A stretch of DNA of 64,000 nt from Bradyrhizobium sp. CCGB01 (GCF_024199795.1 NZ_JANADK010000001.1:2480001-2544000); one strand, 5' to 3'; positions 20,232 through 29,077 are shown, counted from the stretch's first letter. Made by a program: numbers and translations. Notes: generated from the letters alone by a model not told the origin.

Positions 20232-20317
20232 CGTCATTGCGAGGAGCGGAGCGACGAAGCAATCCAGAATCCCGCCGCGGCGGCAGTCTGGATTGCTTCG
20301 CTACGCTCGCAATGACG
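20232..20317. repeat. Palindromic intergenic repeat, family B
   Basis: CGTCATTGCGAGGAGCGGAG and CTCGCAATGACG face each other, with inner arms GAAGCAATCCAGA and TCTGGATTGCTTC. A long hairpin between the dihydroorotase and sulfurtransferase genes. May attenuate transcription. Confidence 0.85.
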
Positions 20318-20359
20318 GGTTGAGACGGCTACAGTGTCCTCAGCAGGGAGGACACGACA

Positions 20360-21229
20360 ATGAGCCAAATGGCATCTGTCATCACCACCGAGCAACTTGC
20401 CGCCATCCTCGGCGATCCCAATCTCCGCCTCTACGATTGCACGACCTACAACGAGCCGGTGCCGCCGGGCAGTGACGTGCCTTATCGCGCGGTGCCCGGC
20501 GACAAGACCTTTGTGGCCGGCCACATCCCGGGCGCCGATTTCCTCGATTTGCAAGGCGAATTCTCCGATACCTCCGCGCAGCAGTTCTTCATGATGCCTG
20601 GCGTTACCCAGTTGGAGGCCGCGTTCGGCCGCCACGGCCTCGATGCAGGAAAGACCATCGTGCTCTACAGCATCGGCACCATGATGTGGTCGACACGCTT
20701 CTGGTGGATGCTGCGTTCGCTCGGGGTCGATGCGCGTGTGCTCGACGGCGGCTTCGACAAATGGAAGGAAGAGGGGCGGCCGGTCGAGACGGGCGCGCCG
20801 AAGGGCTATCCCGCCACGACCTTCAAGGCCGCGCCGCGCGCGGGCTTCTTCGTCGACAAGAACAATGTGAAGGCGCGGATCGGCGACCCCTCGACCGTGA
20901 TCGTCAACGCGCTCGGGCCGCAGTTTCATCGCGGCCTCGAGCCGAGCCGCTACGGCCGGCCCGGCCGCGTTCCCGGCAGCGTCAACGTCTCGGCCGCTAC
21001 GCTCACCAACGCCGACAAGACGCTGACGAGCCTTGCTGATGCCGAGGCGAAATTTGCCGCGGCAGGCGTCACGCGCGAGAAGAGCGTGATCTGCTATTGC
21101 GGCGGCGGCATCTCGGCGACGATCGACCTGTTGATGCTGACGCAGCTCGGCTACGACAAGCTGACGCTCTACGATGCCTCGATGGGCGAGTGGGCGAGGG
21201 ACCCGGCGCTGCCGATCGAGACGGACTAG
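20360..21229 (+). CDS. Rhodanese-type sulfurtransferase (two-domain)
   Basis: 289 residues, two tandem rhodanese domains. The C-terminal domain has a candidate active loop VICYCGGGISA whose second cysteine would carry the persulfide; the N-terminal domain has no cysteine in the matching loop (IVLYSIGTMMWS), so it is structural. Transfers sulfur from thiosulfate or 3-mercaptopyruvate to an acceptor. No signal peptide, hence cytoplasmic. The loop differs from the classical CRxGxR, so the donor is uncertain. Confidence 0.9.
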   Translation: MSQMASVITTEQLAAILGDPNLRLYDCTTYNEPVPPGSDVPYRAVPGDKTFVAGHIPGADFLDLQGEFSDTSAQQFFMMPGVTQLEAAFGRHGLDAGKTIVLYSIGTMMWSTRFWWMLRSLGVDARVLDGGFDKWKEEGRPVETGAPKGYPATTFKAAPRAGFFVDKNNVKARIGDPSTVIVNALGPQFHRGLEPSRYGRPGRVPGSVNVSAATLTNADKTLTSLADAEAKFAAAGVTREKSVICYCGGGISATIDLLMLTQLGYDKLTLYDASMGEWARDPALPIETD

Positions 21230-21232
21230 CGG

Positions 21233-21275
21233 CTCCCACCCACCCCCTCCGGGGCCCCTCCAGGGGAGGGTAAGG
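21233..21275. repeat. GC-rich hairpin repeat
   Basis: CCCTCCGGGG and CCCCTCCAGGGGAGGG form a GC-rich hairpin immediately after the sulfurtransferase stop. It resembles a widespread alphaproteobacterial intergenic repeat and may act as a terminator. Confidence 0.5.
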
Positions 21276-21343
21276 TCCGGGGCCGGAAAGTTGGGAACCT
21301 TTCCCTTTGGCCTGCATCCAATGTCCGTAGCGAATGGAGACAG

Positions 21344-22042
21344 GTGACCACCATGCAACGGACCGCAGCCGGCCTGTCCGCCGGCGCCAGAGCATCGGAA
21401 GCCGAGCTGATCGACCGCGCGCGGGGCCGTGACGAGGCCGCATTGCGCGAGATCATGCAGGCCAACAACCGCAGGCTCTATCGCCTCGCGCGCGGGATCC
21501 TGCGCAGCGACAGCGAAGCCGAGGATGTGGTGCAGGAGACTTATGTCCGCGCCTTCACCCATCTCGACGGCTTCAGGGGCGAGTCGGGGCTGTCGACGTG
21601 GCTATCGCGCATTGCCATCAACGAAGCGCTTGGCCGGGCGCGAAGCGCCAGGCCGCATGTCGAGCTCGGCTCGGTGCCCGAAGCGACGCTCGAGGCGCAG
21701 ATCATCAAATTTCCCGTTTCTCCCGCAGGCGATCCGGAAAGGACCATGGCCCAACGCGAAATCCAGCGCGTCGTCGAGCGCGCCATCGATGAATTGCCGG
21801 ATGTCTTCCGCATGGTCTTCGTTGCGCGGGTCATGGAGGGAATGAGCATCGAGGAGACCGCCGATCTGCTCGGCGTCAAGCCCGAGACCGTGAAGACGCG
21901 GCTGCACCGTGCCCGCACCATGCTGCGCGAGAACGTCGAGAAGGAGATCGGCCCGGTGGTGATGGATGCGTTCCCGTTCGCCGGGTGGCGCTGCGAGCGC
22001 CTGACCGTGTCGGTGCTGAAGCGGCTCGGCGTCGGCGGCTGA
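21344..22042 (+). CDS. ECF-type RNA polymerase sigma factor
   Basis: 232 residues from GTG 21344 (or 229 from ATG 21353; GGAG at 21336 fits GTG better). Sigma region 2 is visible as ARGILRSDSEAEDVVQETYV and region 4 as IDELPDVFRMVFVARVMEG followed by the helix-turn-helix ETADLLGVKPETVKTRLHRA. A short C-terminal tail contains one cysteine (GWRCERLT). No anti-sigma gene is adjacent; instead a DUF4142 protein and a cupredoxin follow on the same strand, which may belong to its regulon. Confidence 0.93.
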   Translation: MTTMQRTAAGLSAGARASEAELIDRARGRDEAALREIMQANNRRLYRLARGILRSDSEAEDVVQETYVRAFTHLDGFRGESGLSTWLSRIAINEALGRARSARPHVELGSVPEATLEAQIIKFPVSPAGDPERTMAQREIQRVVERAIDELPDVFRMVFVARVMEGMSIEETADLLGVKPETVKTRLHRARTMLRENVEKEIGPVVMDAFPFAGWRCERLTVSVLKRLGVGG

Positions 22043-22130
22043 AGTTTTTCGGGAACGTTTGCGCGAAAATTCCATCCAACGCCTGTGAAGCAACGCCGGC
22101 AAAATGTCCGGCAGCACAGGAGTGTCAAAC

Positions 22131-22664
22131 ATGTTCACCCGATGGAGCGCGGCGATCGCCGCAGCGATTCTGTTGTCGAGCCCCGCGCTGATTCGGGGCG
22201 CCAGCGCAGCCGACAAGCCCACCGACCCGCAGATCGCCCACATCGCCTACACCGCGGGCGTGATCGACATCAGCGCGGCCAAGCAAGCGCAGAAGAAGGC
22301 GACCAACAAGGACGTCAAGGCGTTTGCCGAGGACATGCTGCGCGACCACGAGGTGGTCAACAAGCAAGCGCTCGCGCTGGTCAAGAAGCTGAACGTCACG
22401 CCTGAAGACAACGATACCAGCAAGGCGCTGTCGAAGCAGGCGAGCGACAAGCTGGCCGAGCTCGACAAGCTGAGTGGCGCGGCGTTCGACAAGGCCTATG
22501 TCGCGAACGAGGTCGCCTACCACAAGGCGGTCAACGGCGCGCTGGAGACCCAGCTCATTCCGTCGGCGAACAATGCCGAGCTGAAGAGCCTGCTGCAGAC
22601 CGGCCTGAAGATTTTCCAGGGGCATCAGCAGCATGCAGAGCACGTCGCGGCCGAGTTGAAATAG
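22131..22664 (+). CDS. DUF4142 periplasmic protein
   Basis: 177 residues. Signal peptide MFTRWSAAIAAAILLSSPAL with cleavage near ASAADK. The mature part is an alpha-helical DUF4142 bundle; HDISAAKQ-like and DHEVVNKQAL, HQQHAEHV are family-typical histidines (ferritin-like four-helix bundle). ATG 22131 has CAGGAG 8 nt upstream. Often found in stress regulons with ECF sigma factors; here 88 nt after one and 10 nt before a cupredoxin. Confidence 0.88.
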   Translation: MFTRWSAAIAAAILLSSPALIRGASAADKPTDPQIAHIAYTAGVIDISAAKQAQKKATNKDVKAFAEDMLRDHEVVNKQALALVKKLNVTPEDNDTSKALSKQASDKLAELDKLSGAAFDKAYVANEVAYHKAVNGALETQLIPSANNAELKSLLQTGLKIFQGHQQHAEHVAAELK

Positions 22665-22674
22665 GGAGCATGCG

Positions 22675-22995
22675 ATGCAGCCGGGACGTCTCGCTTCGAT
22701 CGCGCTTGCGGTCGCCTTGCTGTCGATCATCGTCCCGGCGCACGCCGCGACCATCGAGATCACGATGGAAAACCTCGTGGTCTCACCGACTGAGGTGTCG
22801 GCGAAGGTCGGCGACACCATCACATGGATCAACAGGGACGTGTTCGCCCACACCGCCACCGCGAAGAACGGCGATTTCGACGTGACGCTGCCGCCGAAGA
22901 AGTCGGCGACATCGGTTCTGACGAAGGCGGGAACAATCGAATATTACTGCCGCTATCATCCCAACATGAAAGCGACGCTCAAGGTCGAGCCGTGA
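22675..22995 (+). CDS. Cupredoxin (pseudoazurin/amicyanin-like)
   Basis: 106 residues with a signal peptide ending at HAA. Mature blue-copper domain: His in FAHTATAK and the C-terminal ligand loop YYCRYHPNM supplying Cys, His and Met. Type I copper electron carrier in the periplasm. GGGAG 6 nt before ATG. Ten nucleotides after the DUF4142 gene, so the same transcript; a good terminator follows at 23151. Confidence 0.92.
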   Translation: MQPGRLASIALAVALLSIIVPAHAATIEITMENLVVSPTEVSAKVGDTITWINRDVFAHTATAKNGDFDVTLPPKKSATSVLTKAGTIEYYCRYHPNMKATLKVEP

Positions 22996-23150
22996 GGGAG
23001 GAGGGAGCGCATTCCCGATCCCAGCGGGAACATCTCCCGGCCATCGTGAGACTAATGCTTGTCCGGGGAAAACGGCTTCCGTGCGATAAATGCGTCAGAC
23101 TTCGCGAACCTGTTCGCCAAATCCTGTTCGCAAGTCATTCATCCGTAGAC

Positions 23151-23181
23151 TGGCCCCGCCCGCGTGGCGGGGTCATTTTTT
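23151..23181 (+). terminator. Rho-independent terminator
   Basis: TGGCCCCGCC-CGCG-TGGCGGGGTCATTTTTT: strong GC hairpin with a run of six T. Ends the sigma-DUF4142-cupredoxin transcript and sits immediately before the end of the convergent small gene. Confidence 0.85.
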
Positions 23182-23188
23182 GCAAGGC

Positions 23189-23455
23189 TTACTGCCTCGC
23201 GAGCATGACCGAGAATTCGCCGTTGCGAATGCGGCCCGGAAAGCCCTCGACGAATTTCGCCACCGCATCCTCGCCGTAGGTGCCGACCAGCTCCGCGAAT
23301 GCCGCAAACAGGCTCGCCTGCGCCAGGCAGTCGCCGTCGACGCCATCATGGCGCGCTTCGGCCCAGGCCTCGTTGAGATAGCTCAGCGCAGCCTGTTTCT
23401 GCTCGTGGTCGGGCAGCGGCGCGCGGGCGGGGGCGTAGGACACTGAATGGCTCAT
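23189..23455 (-). CDS. Conserved hypothetical small protein
   Basis: 88 residues, mostly alpha-helical (QKQAALSYLNEAWAEARHDG, ASLFAAFAELVGTYGEDAVA). No cysteines in a pattern, no signal peptide, no recognised domain. Two acidic-aromatic stretches and the compact size suggest a cytoplasmic helical protein. Convergent with the cupredoxin transcript. Confidence 0.65.
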   Translation of the reverse strand: MSHSVSYAPARAPLPDHEQKQAALSYLNEAWAEARHDGVDGDCLAQASLFAAFAELVGTYGEDAVAKFVEGFPGRIRNGEFSVMLARQ

Positions 23456-23595
23456 GAAACTCGATCAGGGCTGGGGCGCGATCCACGGCGATGCGCTGTG
23501 CGAAAGGTGTAGCACGCGTATTAACGCCCGCTAGGCCACATCTTTAGGAACGGTTAACGGCTGTGAACAAAGTCGATGACGGGGTTCCCGTTACT

Positions 23596-23699
23596 GTCAT
23601 TCCGGGGCGCGACGAAGTCGCGAGCCCGGAATCCATCGGGCCGCAGAGACTGCCGCTTGATGGATTCCGGGCTCGCGCTACGCGCGCCCCGGAATGACG
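23596..23699. repeat. Palindromic intergenic repeat, family C
   Basis: GTCATTCCGGGGCGC... is inverted as ...GCGCCCCGGAATGAC, with inner arms GCGAGCCCGGAATCCATC and GATGGATTCCGGGCTCGC. About 104 bp of near-perfect dyad between two minus-strand genes. Confidence 0.88.
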
Positions 23700-23706
23700 A
23701 GAAAAA

Positions 23707-24084
23707 TCAGTTCGCGTAACGCGCCGTGAGGTCGCGCGAGATCTTCGAGCCTTCCTCGATATAGCGGCGGATCGCGACCGTCGCGGCCGGCGTGCAGCTC
23801 CGGTAGGTCTGCTGAAAGCCGTTATAACCGCGGTTGAAGCCGGCGATCATGCGGGTGCGGCGCTCGCCCGAGGGGGTTTCGGCGTCGATCAGCGCCTGCA
23901 TCTCGCTGCGCCATTTGTTGCCCTCGTTGGAGCCGCAGATGCCACGCAGGTAATGCAGCCCGCCGAGGATCTCCGCCAGCCGCTGCAAATCGGCGTCAAA
24001 CGGCGCCGCCACGTCCTGGGCCCTCGTGGGCACGGAGGCGCAGGCGAGAATCAGGGCAAAAATGGCCAGAAATCGCGTGGACAT
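23707..24084 (-). CDS. TIGR02301 family exported protein
   Basis: 125 residues. Signal peptide MSTRFLAIFALILACASVPT with cleavage after RAQ. The mature part LQRLAEILGGLHYLRGICG and FNRGYNGFQQTYRSCTPAA matches the TIGR02301 family of alphaproteobacteria, with two cysteines probably in a disulfide. Function unknown; periplasmic. Ends the minus-strand run 24134-25084. Confidence 0.85.
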   Translation of the reverse strand: MSTRFLAIFALILACASVPTRAQDVAAPFDADLQRLAEILGGLHYLRGICGSNEGNKWRSEMQALIDAETPSGERRTRMIAGFNRGYNGFQQTYRSCTPAATVAIRRYIEEGSKISRDLTARYAN

Positions 24085-24133
24085 CGGCGGGGTGTATGCC
24101 CCCTCGGGGCCGTCGACGCAAGGCGGGGCGCGG

Positions 24134-24568
24134 TCAGGGCCCGATCAGCCGGGCGGCGGACTGGATGACCTCCTCCAGCCCCCCGGTCAGCTTGAGGTCG
24201 CCGAGGCTCTCCAGGGCGTCGGGCGCGATCCAGCGGTAATCGTCAAGCTCGTCGTTGAGAACCGGCTCCCTGGCCACCCAGCGGGCGGCAAAGGACATGA
24301 TCAAATAATGGCCGGCGCCGGCCGCAGCCGGCAGCACCTCGCGCCAGCCGGCGAGGCCCACGATCTCGATGCTAAGGCCGGTTTCCTCGTCGACCTCGCG
24401 CGCCAACGCCTGGTGCAGCGATTCGCCGAACTCGACCCGGCCGCCCGGCAGCGAATAGAACCCCTTGGCGGGCGAACGGGCACGGCGGGTCAGAAGCACC
24501 TTGCCGTCGCGGAAGATCGCCGCGCTGACCGCGATCTGGGGACGGGTGGGCTGGACGACCGCAGACAT
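24134..24568 (-). CDS. NUDIX hydrolase
   Basis: 144 residues. Complete NUDIX box: GGRVEFGESLHQALAREVDE followed by ETGL, with the metal-binding REVDEE glutamates. Hydrolyses a nucleoside diphosphate linked to another moiety; the short ADP-ribose/MutT-like build does not define the substrate. Eighteen nucleotides after the stop of the upstream 165-residue protein gene, so probably co-transcribed. Confidence 0.9.
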   Translation of the reverse strand: MSAVVQPTRPQIAVSAAIFRDGKVLLTRRARSPAKGFYSLPGGRVEFGESLHQALAREVDEETGLSIEIVGLAGWREVLPAAAGAGHYLIMSFAARWVAREPVLNDELDDYRWIAPDALESLGDLKLTGGLEEVIQSAARLIGP

Positions 24569-24586
24569 GTCTTCAATGACCCTGGC

Positions 24587-25084
24587 TCAGTTCGCCATGA
24601 TGGTGTCGATGTCGGCTTCCGCGCCGCCATTGATGATGCCGCCGCAGGCCGCGATCAGCGGCTTGACCCAGAGCGTGGCCTGCTCGGCGAGGCGGACGCG
24701 GGTCGTGTCCTTCTCGACCTCGCGCATGGCCGAGCCGACCGCAGTCAATATCGACGTCATGGTGTCGGTGATGTGGTCGAACTGGGCGCGCACGTTTGGA
24801 TCGGCCTTCTCATAGGCCTCGATGGCAAGATCCCGTGCCTTGAAATTCGACGCGGTGAAATGCTCGGCATAGGACAGCGGCGACCAGGTCAAGAAGTCTT
24901 CCGCGCATTCCGGCATGTCCGGGACCATTTCCAACAGCATCACGGCTTCATTGAAATGGTTGAGATAGTCGGTGGCAAGTCCGGTCCGCGGGTTGATGTT
25001 GGCCACGCGCAGACGCTCGGCCCAGGCTTGCGCCTCGGGGCCCGTCTGTACATGCGTCCGCGCGGGGGAGGCCGTTGAGCTCAT
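24587..25084 (-). CDS. Conserved hypothetical protein
   Basis: 165 residues, acidic and helical. LNHFNEAVMLLEMVPDMPEC and LTWSPLSYAEHFTASNFKAR are conserved-looking but I cannot name the family. No signal peptide or membrane segment. Upstream of the NUDIX gene on the same strand and divergent from the SRAP gene (63-nt gap with a likely shared promoter region). Confidence 0.7.
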   Translation of the reverse strand: MSSTASPARTHVQTGPEAQAWAERLRVANINPRTGLATDYLNHFNEAVMLLEMVPDMPECAEDFLTWSPLSYAEHFTASNFKARDLAIEAYEKADPNVRAQFDHITDTMTSILTAVGSAMREVEKDTTRVRLAEQATLWVKPLIAACGGIINGGAEADIDTIMAN

Positions 25085-25147
25085 CTGCCGCAGTGTTAAC
25101 GTTCGGGGTTAAAAGGACCTGAACGGACCCTATATAGGCCCCCAAGG

Positions 25148-25912
25148 ATGTGTGGACGCTTCGTCATAACTTCGGCCCCCGCGGCTTTACGGCAACTGTT
25201 CGGCTACGTCGAGCAGCCGAATTTCCCGCCCCGGTACAATGTCGCGCCGACACAACCGATTCCGGTCGTGCTGCTCGAGAACGGCGCACGGCATTTCCGC
25301 CTGATGCGCTGGGGCCTGCTGCCGGGCTGGGTCAAGGACCCCAAAGGATTCACGTTGTTGATCAACGCCCGCTCGGAGACGGTGCTGGAGAAGCCCGCGT
25401 TCAAACGCGCGATTCGCCGGCGGCGCGGCCTGATCCCGGCTGATGGCTACTATGAATGGAAAGCGGAGGGCGGCCGCAAGCAGCCGTTCTTCATTCACCG
25501 CGCCGACGGCGAGCCGCTCGGCTTTGCCGCGGTGTTCGAGACCTGGGTCGGGCCGAACGGCGAGGAGGTCGACACCGTCGCGATCGTCACGGCGGCGGCG
25601 GGCGAGGATCTCGCCGCGCTGCATGACCGCGTGCCCGTGACCATCACCCCGCGCGATTTCGAGCGCTGGCTCGACAGTCGCGGCGACGAGGTCGATGCGA
25701 TCCTGCCGCTGATGACCGCACCGCGCATCGGCGAGTTCGCCTGGCACCCGGTCTCGACCCGCGTCAACCGCGTCGCCAATGACGACGAGCAGCTCTTGCT
25801 GCCGATCGGCGCGGAGGAGATGGAGGCGGAGGCAGAGGCGGCGAAGCCGAAGAAGGTGGCGCGAAAGGCCGCGGCCGGGCCGGCGGACGACGGGCAGGGG
25901 TCGTTGTTCTGA
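25148..25912 (+). CDS. SRAP domain DNA-crosslinking protein (YedK/HMCES family)
   Basis: 254 residues. Begins MCGRFVI, so after Met removal Cys2 is the N-terminal nucleophile that bonds covalently to abasic sites in single-stranded DNA. Other active-site elements: Asn in RYNVAPTQPIP, INARSETV, the catalytic Glu in DGYYEWK, and a late His in EFAWHPVST. C-terminal 40 residues are low-complexity Glu/Ala then Lys/Ala. Protects replication forks at abasic sites. A second, diverged SRAP gene is at 55952. Confidence 0.95.
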   Translation: MCGRFVITSAPAALRQLFGYVEQPNFPPRYNVAPTQPIPVVLLENGARHFRLMRWGLLPGWVKDPKGFTLLINARSETVLEKPAFKRAIRRRRGLIPADGYYEWKAEGGRKQPFFIHRADGEPLGFAAVFETWVGPNGEEVDTVAIVTAAAGEDLAALHDRVPVTITPRDFERWLDSRGDEVDAILPLMTAPRIGEFAWHPVSTRVNRVANDDEQLLLPIGAEEMEAEAEAAKPKKVARKAAAGPADDGQGSLF

Positions 25913-25930
25913 TCACCGACGCTGTAGTGT

Positions 25931-26022
25931 CGTAGGGTGGGCAAAGCAAGGCGTGCCCACCATTGTGTGTCGAGCAAGAGGATCGGTGGTGGGCACGGCG
26001 CGTTGCGCTTTGCCCGCGCTGC
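25931..26022. repeat. Palindromic intergenic repeat, family A (second copy)
   Basis: CGTAGGGTGGGCAAAG, GTGCCCACCATTG and GGTGGGCACGGCGCG repeat the arms seen at 16569; the outer right arm (TTTGCCCGCGCTGCGG) has diverged. Confidence 0.8.
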
Positions 26023-26033
26023 GGCAGCAGAGT

Positions 26034-27227
26034 TTATACAATCTCCCTTGCCCGCAACGCCGCGATCTCCGCCGCATCGAACCCGAGCTCGCCGAGCACC
26101 GCGTCCGTATCCATTCCCAGCTCCGGCGCCATCCGGTCCAGCCGGCCGCCGCCATGGGCGAGCTTGAAGCCGCTGCCGGCAAAGCGCAGGCGGCCGTAGG
26201 GCGTATCGAGCTCCTGGATCGCACCGCGCGCGGCGATCTGCGGATGATCGATGACCTCCTCGACCTTCCAGATGCTGGCGCAGGGCGCGCCGGCGTTCTC
26301 CAGGATGGTCTCCCATTCGCGCGCCGGCTTTGCCGCGAGCGCCTCCTCGATGATGGCGCGCAGCGCAGGCTCGTTCTCGTTACGCGAAAACCAGTCAGCG
26401 AAGCGCGGATCGCTCAGGGTATCCTCGCGGCCGAGCGTGGACATCAGCGCGCGATATTGTTTCTCGTTGTTGACGGCGAGCAGGATGTGGCCGTCGCCGC
26501 ATCTGAACAAATTCGCGGTGGTCCTGCGGCTCACCGCCTGGTTTCCCGACAGCTGCTGGCGGTGGCCGGCGACCGACCAGTCCGCGATCTGCCCGGAGAG
26601 AAACGCCATCGTCGCCTCCAGCATGGAGACGTCAATAAGCTGCCCCTTGCCGGTGCGGTCGCGCTGATACAGCGCGCTCGAGACGCCGAACGCAGCCGTC
26701 GCCCCCGACAGCACGTCGCACACCGCAAAGCCGGCGCGGGTCGGCCCGGTCTCGGGATGACCGGTGATCGCCATGATGCCCGACAGCGCCTGCATCTTGC
26801 CGTCATAGCCGGGCCGCAAGCGATCCGGGCCGGTCTGGCCGAAGCCTGACACTGCGCAATAGATCAGCTTTGGGTTGATCGCCGACAGCGCCTCGTAGCC
26901 GATGCCGAGCTTGTCCATCACGCCCGGACGAAAGTTCTCCATGACGACGTCGACTTGCGCCGCAAGCTTCTTCACGATCGCGATCGCGTCGGGCTTTTGC
27001 AAATCGAGCGTCAGGCTGCGCTTGTTGCCGTTGATCGCCTGGAACGCCGGCGCGAGGCCACGTTCGGCCCATTCACGAGAGAGCGGCGTGCGGCGCATGT
27101 CCTCGCCCTCGCGCCGCTCGACCTTGATGACGTCGGCCCCTAACAACGCAAGTTGGTAGCTGGCGTAAGGACCGGCCAGCACTTGCGTAAAATCCAGGAT
27201 CTTCACGCCCTCGAACGGTCGCGTCAC
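26034..27227 (-). CDS. CaiB/BaiF family CoA transferase
   Basis: 397 residues, family III CoA transferase. N-terminal LDFTQVLAGPYASYQLALLG and GADVIKVE are the family signature, and FAVCDVLSGATAAFG holds the catalytic aspartate that forms an acyl-aspartyl anhydride. Moves CoA between carboxylic acids; the substrate is not predictable. Lies 36 nt after the GrdB-like gene and would be translated second. Confidence 0.93.
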   Translation of the reverse strand: MTRPFEGVKILDFTQVLAGPYASYQLALLGADVIKVERREGEDMRRTPLSREWAERGLAPAFQAINGNKRSLTLDLQKPDAIAIVKKLAAQVDVVMENFRPGVMDKLGIGYEALSAINPKLIYCAVSGFGQTGPDRLRPGYDGKMQALSGIMAITGHPETGPTRAGFAVCDVLSGATAAFGVSSALYQRDRTGKGQLIDVSMLEATMAFLSGQIADWSVAGHRQQLSGNQAVSRRTTANLFRCGDGHILLAVNNEKQYRALMSTLGREDTLSDPRFADWFSRNENEPALRAIIEEALAAKPAREWETILENAGAPCASIWKVEEVIDHPQIAARGAIQELDTPYGRLRFAGSGFKLAHGGGRLDRMAPELGMDTDAVLGELGFDAAEIAALRAREIV

Positions 27228-27263
27228 GTCGCTCTCCCTGATGATTGTTGTTATTGGAGGACG

Positions 27264-28193
27264 TCAGGCGGCGCGATTGCCGCGCGCAATCTCCTTCTGC
27301 TTGTCGAATTCGGCGCGGCGCCGCGCCAGCTCTTCCGGCGAAAGCTGCGCGACGTTGTTGTAGTCGAGCTTCCAGGAGGCGTCCTCGCTCCAGCGCAGCG
27401 GCGACTGCATCGTGGTCTGCGGCCCGCTCGCGCTCTCCAGCAGCTTGAGCGCGAGCTCGAGCGTCTGTGCCTGCGAGGCGATGTCATGCGGCTTGCCGGC
27501 GGAATTACCGAGCGGGAAATCGGAGAACAGAAAGCGCGGCACGGCGGCGTGCTCGATGATGTCCTTGGCGCAGCCCATCACCACGGTCGGAATGCCGTTG
27601 GCTTCCAGATGCCGTGCCACCAGCGCCGTGGTCTGGTGGCAGACCGGGCAGTTCGGCACCAGCACGGCGACATCGACCTTGTCGGCGAGGCAGCGCGCCA
27701 AAATCTCGGGCGCGTCGGTGTCGAGCGTGACGCGATGGCTGCGGTTGGTCGGGGCGCCGAAGAAGCGCGGTGCGACCTCGCCGATGCGCCCCGAAGCGCT
27801 CGCCTTCAAAAGCTGCGGCAGCGGAAACCAGGTGCCGTTGTCGGTCGCCGTGGTGTGCTTGCGGTCGTAGCCGATGTGGGAGATGCGAAGGTCGTGCGCT
27901 TGCGACGTGTCGCCGTCATAGACCTGGTAGAACTTCGCGCCGCCGTTGTAAGCCGCGCCCGGCCCCTGGTCGCCCTTGGCCGGATCGTAAGGCGCCGCGG
28001 TGGTGATGATCGTCACCCGCGATTGCGCCAGCGGCTTCCTCAGTGGCTGGAACGGCGCCTCGGTGTAATGCGCCCAGCGATACGGCGTCGTGTAGCCGAT
28101 CGCGGTGTAATAGTCCCGCGTGCGCTGCATATAGGGAACGGGGGCATCATAGTCGGGCGCAAAGCCGAATTCGTCGTCGCGCGGAGCGGACAT
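27264..28193 (-). CDS. Glycine/sarcosine/betaine reductase B-like protein
   Basis: 309 residues. Distantly resembles GrdB-type subunits: VLVPNCPVCHQTTALVARHL has a CPxC pair where reductases carry selenocysteine, and GIPTVVMGCAKDIIEHAAVP follows. No UGA is read through; both positions are ordinary Cys codons. Aerobic rhizobia encode such proteins next to CoA transferases; the reaction is unknown. First gene of the pair with the CaiB-type transferase. Confidence 0.8.
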   Translation of the reverse strand: MSAPRDDEFGFAPDYDAPVPYMQRTRDYYTAIGYTTPYRWAHYTEAPFQPLRKPLAQSRVTIITTAAPYDPAKGDQGPGAAYNGGAKFYQVYDGDTSQAHDLRISHIGYDRKHTTATDNGTWFPLPQLLKASASGRIGEVAPRFFGAPTNRSHRVTLDTDAPEILARCLADKVDVAVLVPNCPVCHQTTALVARHLEANGIPTVVMGCAKDIIEHAAVPRFLFSDFPLGNSAGKPHDIASQAQTLELALKLLESASGPQTTMQSPLRWSEDASWKLDYNNVAQLSPEELARRRAEFDKQKEIARGNRAA

Positions 28194-28300
28194 GGGCGCG
28201 TCTCCTGGTTCTTGGTTGGGGCCAGACTAGAGATAGTTTTGGGCTTGCTCAACGGGGGGCGGGGCGACGCAGGACAGAATTGCAGGCATAGCGGGCGTGC

Positions 28301-28464
28301 TGTCTTCCCCTCTCCCCTTGTGGGAGAGGGTGGCTCGCCGCGATAGCGGCGAGACGGGTGAGGGGTCTCTATCCGCGAGTCCAACACTCTTGGAGTTCGC
28401 GGAAACAGACCCCTCATCCGGCGCTTCGCGCCACCTTCTCCCACAAGGGGAGAAGGGAAGAAGG
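28301..28464. repeat. Palindromic intergenic repeat, family D
   Basis: CTTCCCCTCTCCCCTTGTGG and CCACAAGGGGAGAAGGGAAG are the outer arms, with inner arms GACGGGTGAGGGGTC and GACCCCTCATCCGG and a central TCCAACACTCTTGGA hairpin. About 164 bp, immediately downstream of the NUDIX gene at 28476. Confidence 0.85.
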
Positions 28465-28475
28465 CAGCTCGCGAG

Positions 28476-29057
28476 TCATCTGAACACATGCAGCGCCGCA
28501 TATTGCAGCAGCATGATCGCCTTGCCGTCGATGATGCGGCCGTCGGCGATCATCGCCAGCGCCTCGTCGATCCCGAGCTCCAGCACCTCGATGTCCTCGC
28601 CCTCGTGCTCGAGGCCGCCGCCGTCGCTGACGCGCATCTCCGGCTCGTACTCGGCGACGAAGAAATGCAGCTTCTCGGTCACCGCGCCGGGGCTCATGAA
28701 CGCCTCGAACACTTTTTGGACGTGGTGCAGGCGATAGCCGGTCTCCTCCTCGGCCTCGGCGCGGATGCGCATCTCGGGCTCGGCGCTATCCAGCACGCCG
28801 GCGGCCGCCTCGATCAGGAGATCGTCGTAGCCGCGGATGAACGCCGGCAGGCGGAATTGCTTCACCAGGATCACGGTACGCCGTGCGCGATTATACGGCA
28901 GCACGGCGGCGGCGTTGTCGCGCTCATAGGTCTCGCGGTGCTGCGTCTGCCACGCGCCATTGGCGCGGCGATACTCGAACGTCGTGGTCTTCAACGTGGT
29001 CCAGCCGTCCGAGAGCACGCGGACGTCCTTGATGCGGACGCGGTCGGAGATGGTCAT
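28476..29057 (-). CDS. NUDIX diphosphatase, AdpP/NudK family
   Basis: 193 residues from ATG 29057 (GGAAGA upstream); the extension to 29105 overlaps the neighbouring gene and is less likely. LLIEAAAGVLDSAEPEMRIR followed by AEAEEETGYRL is the NUDIX box in the AdpP/YffH arrangement (E for G at the first position region, REAxEE-like glutamates kept). The long N-terminal beta domain (DGWTTLKTTTFEYRR) is typical of the GDP-mannose/ADP-ribose diphosphatases. Housekeeping hydrolysis of nucleotide sugars. Confidence 0.88.
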   Translation of the reverse strand: MTISDRVRIKDVRVLSDGWTTLKTTTFEYRRANGAWQTQHRETYERDNAAAVLPYNRARRTVILVKQFRLPAFIRGYDDLLIEAAAGVLDSAEPEMRIRAEAEEETGYRLHHVQKVFEAFMSPGAVTEKLHFFVAEYEPEMRVSDGGGLEHEGEDIEVLELGIDEALAMIADGRIIDGKAIMLLQYAALHVFR

Positions 29058-29077
29058 TGCTGTCTTCCGGCTAGGAA

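Noticed and set aside
27600..27660. Selenoprotein in the GrdB-like gene
   Set aside because: The CPVC positions are TGC codons on the minus strand and there is no in-frame TGA.
27153..28346. 397-codon plus-strand open frame
   Set aside because: Antisense to the CoA transferase and GrdB-like pair.
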